IMG/VR virus record: IMGVR_UViG_3300006874_000098
Span: 1 to 27,929 of that record
Strand: one strand, 5' to 3'
DNA from: a virus
Length of the DNA stretch: 27,929 nt
This document shows positions 24,548 through 27,929 of the stretch, piece by piece. Position numbers and translations under genes: made by a program. How positions within the stretch are numbered: the first letter of the stretch is position 1; each line of letters opens with the position of its first letter. The notes under the pieces were generated by a model. That model was given only the letters and a program-made list of their open reading frames with translations. It was not told the DNA's origin and searched no databases.

Positions 24548-26952
24548 TGACAGCTAAAAATTTCATAATCAAAAACGGTCTTACTGTTGGAACAACAGAA
24601 GTCATCACTAGTTCAGGTAGTATTACATCAGCTGCAGTAGGAGATGCTCTAAACGAAGCAATTGCAGATAAGATTGGTGGTATTATTCAGGGTTCAGGTT
24701 CAACCACAGTAACCTATGATGATACAAACGATACTATCACCATTTCATCAACTGGTAAGACAGAAGAAGAGATTCAAGATATCGTTGGTGCTCAGTTAGT
24801 AACCAACGGTTCACATACAAATATTACTGCATCTTACGATGATTCAGGAGACGGTGCAGTTGACCTTTCTATCTCTGATACAGTTATCAGAGGAAAGATT
24901 AGTGCAGGTGGTGATTTAAGTTATGATAACAGCACAGGTGTTGTATCATTTACAGAAAGAACAGATGCAGAAGTTAGAGGACTTATTAGTGCAAGTGGTG
25001 ATTTAAGTTATGATAACAGCACTGGTGTAATTTCATTTACTAACGATGCTGGTGATATAGAATCAGTAATCGCTGGAACTGGTTTAACTGGTGGTGGAAC
25101 TTCAGGTGATGTTACATTAAGCATTGACCTTAAAGATGAAGATAACATGGCTTCAGACTCTGCAACTCATGCCGCTTCACAGCAATCAATTAAAGCATAC
25201 GTTGATTCACAAATAGCAAGTAAAGATAACACAGACGAAATTACAGAAGGTTCAACTAACTTATACTTTACAAATGCAAGAGCAGATGCTAGGATTACAG
25301 CGGCATTAATTGACGAAGATGACATGTCATCAGATAGTGCTACTAGAATCCCTTCACAACAAAGTGTTAAGGCATATGTTGATTCACAAGTTGATACAGT
25401 AGATGCATTAAGTGAACTAAGTGGTGATACTGATGATGTATCAGAAGGTTCGACTAATTTATATTATACTGATGCAAGAGCCAGAGCGGCCATAAGTGCA
25501 TCAGGAGATTTAAGTTATAACAGTTCAACAGGTGTTGTATCATACACAGAACCTACAATGTATGCCGATTCAGATGCCAGAGGTGCAATCTCAGTCACAG
25601 ATTCAGGTGGAGATGGTTCACTTGCATATAATTCATCAACAGGTGTAATTACATATACAGGCCCTAGTGCATCAGAAGTTCAAGCACATATTACTGCTGG
25701 AACTGGTGTGTCGGTTTCAAGTGGTCAAGTTAGTATTGGTCAGGCAGTAGGAACTTCAGATTCACCCACATTTGCAGGTGTAACACTTACAGGTGCATCA
25801 ACAGTTTCAGGACATGTTCTTCCAAGTGCAGATGTTACCTACGACTTAGGTTCAGCATCGTATCAATGGAGAGACGTATATGTCGGGCCAGGGTCACTTT
25901 ATGTTAACGGACAAAAAGTATTAGAAGATAGTTCAGGAACAATCGTTGTTTCTGCTGATTCAGACCAAAACCTTCAAATGAAAACTGCTGGTAGTGGTGA
26001 CATTGAGTTCAACCCATCAGGCACAGGTATCATTCAAGCAAAAGGAACACTTCAAATGCTTGATGGTGAGTTAATCACCAACAGTGCTGGTAATGCAGTT
26101 GCATTCGGAAACAACATCAGTGTAGATCAAATTGCTTCTAGAAGTGCAGACACAAACTTAGTATTGAGTGGTAACGGAACAGGTAATGTTACATTGAATG
26201 ACGATGTTGTCATCTCAGGTTCATTGACAGTTTCAGGAACAACAACTACAGTTAACTCAGAGACAATCAATCTTGCAGATAACATTCTAAACCTAAACTC
26301 TGATTTTACATCAGGTTCACCTACACAGGATGCAGGTATAAGTGTTTCAAGAGGTGGTTCAACTGCAAAAACATTCTTATGGGATGAAACCAACGATAGA
26401 TGGACAGTCGGTTCAGATAGCATGGTTGCAGGAACATTCATTGGTAATCTAACAGGGGATGTCACAGGAGATGTTACAGGTAATGCTTCAACAGCAAGTG
26501 CTTGGGCAACTGCAAGAACACTAAGTTTAACAGGTGCAGTTACAGGTTCTGCTTCAGTAGATGGTTCAGGTAATGTTTCACTTGCTACAACAGCAACAAG
26601 TGACCCAACATTGACACTTGCAGGAGATGCTTCAGGTAGTGCAACATTTACAAATTTAGGTAACGCAACATTAACAGTTACAGTTGCAAACAATTCACAT
26701 ACACACACTGTATCAAATATTTCAGACTTGACTGTAACAGCAGCTGAGTTGAACTTCATGGATAATGTAACATCTAATGTTCAAACTCAGTTGAATGCAA
26801 AATATGGTAGTGGTTCTAATGCAACACTAGGAACAATTACTACAAGTAATGCAAGTAATTCAGGTGGATATGTAAGAAATGTTTATCAATCTACATCAGC
26901 TCCTACTTCAGGTGATGGTGCAGTTGGTGATTTATGGATTCTCTACTCTTAA
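24547..26952 (+). CDS. Large modular tail fibre protein (801 aa)
   Basis: A tandem series of recognised fibre units. Near the start is KNFIIKNGLTVGTTEV. Three or more GDLSYDNSTGVVSF units occupy about 115-180. Two DEDNMASDS/DEDDMSSDS...SQQSVKAYVDSQ units lie at about 195-285, and two EGSTNLYFTNARA/EGSTNLYYTDARA units at about 235-315. GGSITVSGTT-type strands with LADNILNLNSD, AGISVSRGG and TFLWDETNDRWTVGSD lie at about 555-630, followed by GNLTGDVTGDVTGNASTASAWATARTL (about 635-665). It ends GAVGDLWILYS. The N- and C-terminal types are those of long fibres of marine myoviruses. It is coupled to the 86-aa gene and ends inside a terminator stem. A likely long fibre shaft; tip ligand unknown. 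Confidence 0.85.
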   Translation: MTAKNFIIKNGLTVGTTEVITSSGSITSAAVGDALNEAIADKIGGIIQGSGSTTVTYDDTNDTITISSTGKTEEEIQDIVGAQLVTNGSHTNITASYDDSGDGAVDLSISDTVIRGKISAGGDLSYDNSTGVVSFTERTDAEVRGLISASGDLSYDNSTGVISFTNDAGDIESVIAGTGLTGGGTSGDVTLSIDLKDEDNMASDSATHAASQQSIKAYVDSQIASKDNTDEITEGSTNLYFTNARADARITAALIDEDDMSSDSATRIPSQQSVKAYVDSQVDTVDALSELSGDTDDVSEGSTNLYYTDARARAAISASGDLSYNSSTGVVSYTEPTMYADSDARGAISVTDSGGDGSLAYNSSTGVITYTGPSASEVQAHITAGTGVSVSSGQVSIGQAVGTSDSPTFAGVTLTGASTVSGHVLPSADVTYDLGSASYQWRDVYVGPGSLYVNGQKVLEDSSGTIVVSADSDQNLQMKTAGSGDIEFNPSGTGIIQAKGTLQMLDGELITNSAGNAVAFGNNISVDQIASRSADTNLVLSGNGTGNVTLNDDVVISGSLTVSGTTTTVNSETINLADNILNLNSDFTSGSPTQDAGISVSRGGSTAKTFLWDETNDRWTVGSDSMVAGTFIGNLTGDVTGDVTGNASTASAWATARTLSLTGAVTGSASVDGSGNVSLATTATSDPTLTLAGDASGSATFTNLGNATLTVTVANNSHTHTVSNISDLTVTAAELNFMDNVTSNVQTQLNAKYGSGSNATLGTITTSNASNSGGYVRNVYQSTSAPTSGDGAVGDLWILYS

Positions 26953-26971
26953 TAAATAAGAGTAGATTTTT
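26942..26971 (+). terminator. Intrinsic terminator overlapping the fibre stop codon
   Basis: TCTACTCTTA / TAAGAGTAGA form a perfect 10-bp stem with an ATAAA loop, followed by TTTTT. The 5' arm contains the last codons and stop (26950-26952) of the 801-aa fibre. AATAAATA, one mismatch to the late octamer, lies across the loop at 26951-26958. Confidence 0.88.
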
Positions 26972-26988
26972 GAGGAATTAAAATATAA

Positions 26989-27929
26989 ATGGTTACTGGT
27001 AATCAGAAGGTAAAAACACCCGCAGGTTGGAATTCAACACAAGGTGCTTGGGTTAAGACACCTACAGCTTGGAAAGCAGTAGAACAAGTTTATGTAAAGA
27101 CCCCTACTGGGTGGAATAATGCCTCAGGACAGGACAATGCACAACAACCGTATCCATACATTGCAAATGCACAAACACCTTACATAGCAAATGCTCAGCA
27201 ACCATATCCGTATATTGCAAATGCTCAGACACCATATATTGCAAATGCTCAGCAACCGTATCCATACATTGCAAATGCACAAACACCATATATTGCAAAT
27301 GCACAACAACCGTATCCGTATATTGCAAATGCACAAACACCTTACATAGCACAAGCAAGGCAACCTTCTACTTATCAAAATAGGTCACCATTTACCTATC
27401 AGTTGCCTTATATTGCTAATGCACAACAACCTTATATTGCACAAGCAAGGCAACCTTCTACTTATCAGCATAGGAATCCATTTACATATAGGTTACCTTA
27501 TATTGCAAATGGTCAACAACCTTATATTGCGAATGCAAGGCAACCTTCTACTTATCAAAATAGGTCACCATTTACATATAGGTTACCTGTTATTGCTAAT
27601 GCACAACAACCTTATATTGCTAATGCAAGACAACCTTCTACTTATCAAAATAGGTCACCATTTACATACAGGGTTCCTTATATTGCTAATGCAAGACAAC
27701 CGTTTACATACATAGCATCTTATAGGGTTCCTTATATTGCTAATGCAAGACAACCGTTTACCTATAATGCAAGGTATCCTGCTAATGCAAGATATCCTGC
27801 AAACGGTCAAACACCGTTTACATATAACGCAAGGTATCCTGCTGGTTATCCTGCAAACTATCAAACACCGTTTACATATAACGCAAGGTATCCTGCTGGT
27901 TATCCTGCAAACTATCAAACACCGTTTAC
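26989..27929 (+). CDS. Octapeptide-repeat fibre/adhesin-type protein C (partial)
   Basis: An uninterrupted frame from ATG 26989 (GAGGAA ribosome-binding site at 26972-26977) to the window end, 313 codons with no stop. Residues about 6-43 are three copies of a V-K-T-P-x-x-W unit (KVKTPAGW, VKTPTAW, VKTPTGW), related in type to the C-terminal VNDSG units of protein B. From about residue 50 the octapeptide repeat of proteins A and B takes over: four tandem 18-aa units QQPYPYIANAQTPYIANA, then three and a partial 30-aa unit starting RQPSTYQN, then QTPFTYNARYPAGYPANY units that are still running at the end. So the order of modules is the reverse of protein B. Function unknown; virion fibre inferred. 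Confidence 0.8.
   Translation, partial: MVTGNQKVKTPAGWNSTQGAWVKTPTAWKAVEQVYVKTPTGWNNASGQDNAQQPYPYIANAQTPYIANAQQPYPYIANAQTPYIANAQQPYPYIANAQTPYIANAQQPYPYIANAQTPYIAQARQPSTYQNRSPFTYQLPYIANAQQPYIAQARQPSTYQHRNPFTYRLPYIANGQQPYIANARQPSTYQNRSPFTYRLPVIANAQQPYIANARQPSTYQNRSPFTYRVPYIANARQPFTYIASYRVPYIANARQPFTYNARYPANARYPANGQTPFTYNARYPAGYPANYQTPFTYNARYPAGYPANYQTPF
27142..27357 (+). repeat. Four tandem 54-bp coding repeats
   Basis: Units at 27142, 27196, 27250 and 27304 encode the same 18 residues three times and a one-residue variant the fourth time. The DNA copies differ at several third codon positions (cca/ccg, tac/tat, gca/gct, caa/cag). Confidence 0.95.
27358..27690 (+). repeat. Three and a partial 90-bp coding repeats
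   Basis: Units at 27358, 27448 and 27538, with a partial fourth from 27628, encode RQPSTYQ(N/H)R(S/N)PFTY(Q/R)LP followed by YIANA and QQPYIA(N/Q)A; the fourth carries V where the others have L. Each unit mixes four octapeptide-type sub-units. Confidence 0.92.
27808..27929 (+). repeat. Perfect 54-bp tandem repeat running off the window end
   Basis: The 54 bases at 27808-27861 are repeated exactly at 27862-27915, and the first 14 bases of a third copy reach the window edge. No synonymous differences, unlike the other repeats in this gene. Confidence 0.95.

Noticed and set aside
27142-27690. CRISPR-like regular repeats
   Set aside because: The units are contiguous, in frame and coding, with no unique spacers and no cas genes.
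16936-27929. Diversity-generating retroelement (template/variable repeats)
   Set aside because: No reverse transcriptase is present in the window, and differences between units are mainly synonymous third positions, not adenine-directed changes.

Overview
The window looks like the late structural region of a T4-like (Tevenvirinae-type) marine myovirus. Every supported gene lies on the + strand, the DNA is clearly AT-rich, and the gene order is spike apex – gp25 – gp6 – small structural protein – gp7 – gp8, the T4 baseplate-wedge order. Copies of the T4 late-promoter octamer TATAAATA sit between transcription units. The fibre and baseplate modules are of the kind found in phages of marine bacteria such as SAR11 or cyanobacteria. 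Nothing in the window fixes the host.

Baseplate block (1–15103). The window opens inside the last codons of a spike-like protein carrying an HxH apex. It continues with gp25 and gp6 (1-bp overlap), a 157-aa virion-type protein behind a short leader, gp7 (1268 aa), gp8 (491 aa) and a 2242-aa DUF4815-type protein in the place where T4 has genes 9 and 10. gp7, gp8 and the giant protein are longer than or absent from T4, and they share small beta-rich inserts.

Fibre/adhesin block (15105–27929, runs off the end). A 70-aa coiled-coil protein overlaps a 526-aa fibre with a tetrapeptide repeat array. Two proteins built from a Pro/Tyr/Gln/Arg octapeptide repeat follow, then two small accessory structural proteins, a complete-looking amidinotransferase, and seven further fibre-type genes made of shuffled modules. 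The last gene is a third octapeptide-repeat protein, cut off by the window end inside a perfect 54-bp tandem repeat.

Expression. Late-promoter octamers precede gp25, gp8, the 110-aa protein at 18958, the 510-aa fibre at 20565 and the 246-aa fibre at 23479, with weaker ones at 8350 and 24242. Two hairpin/U-tract terminators (23400 and 26942) and one hairpin without a U-tract (8329) divide the region. Many genes are coupled by overlaps or share a near-identical GGAGATAT...ATGG ribosome-binding cassette.

Most unusual content: the octapeptide-repeat family in three genes, with nested higher-order repeats that differ by synonymous bases; the metabolic-type amidinotransferase placed between fibre genes; and repeated C-terminal modules across neighbouring fibre genes, which suggest a combinatorial, recombining adhesin locus. 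No intergenic stretch exceeds about 150 bases, and no tRNA, CRISPR, insertion sequence or integrase was seen.
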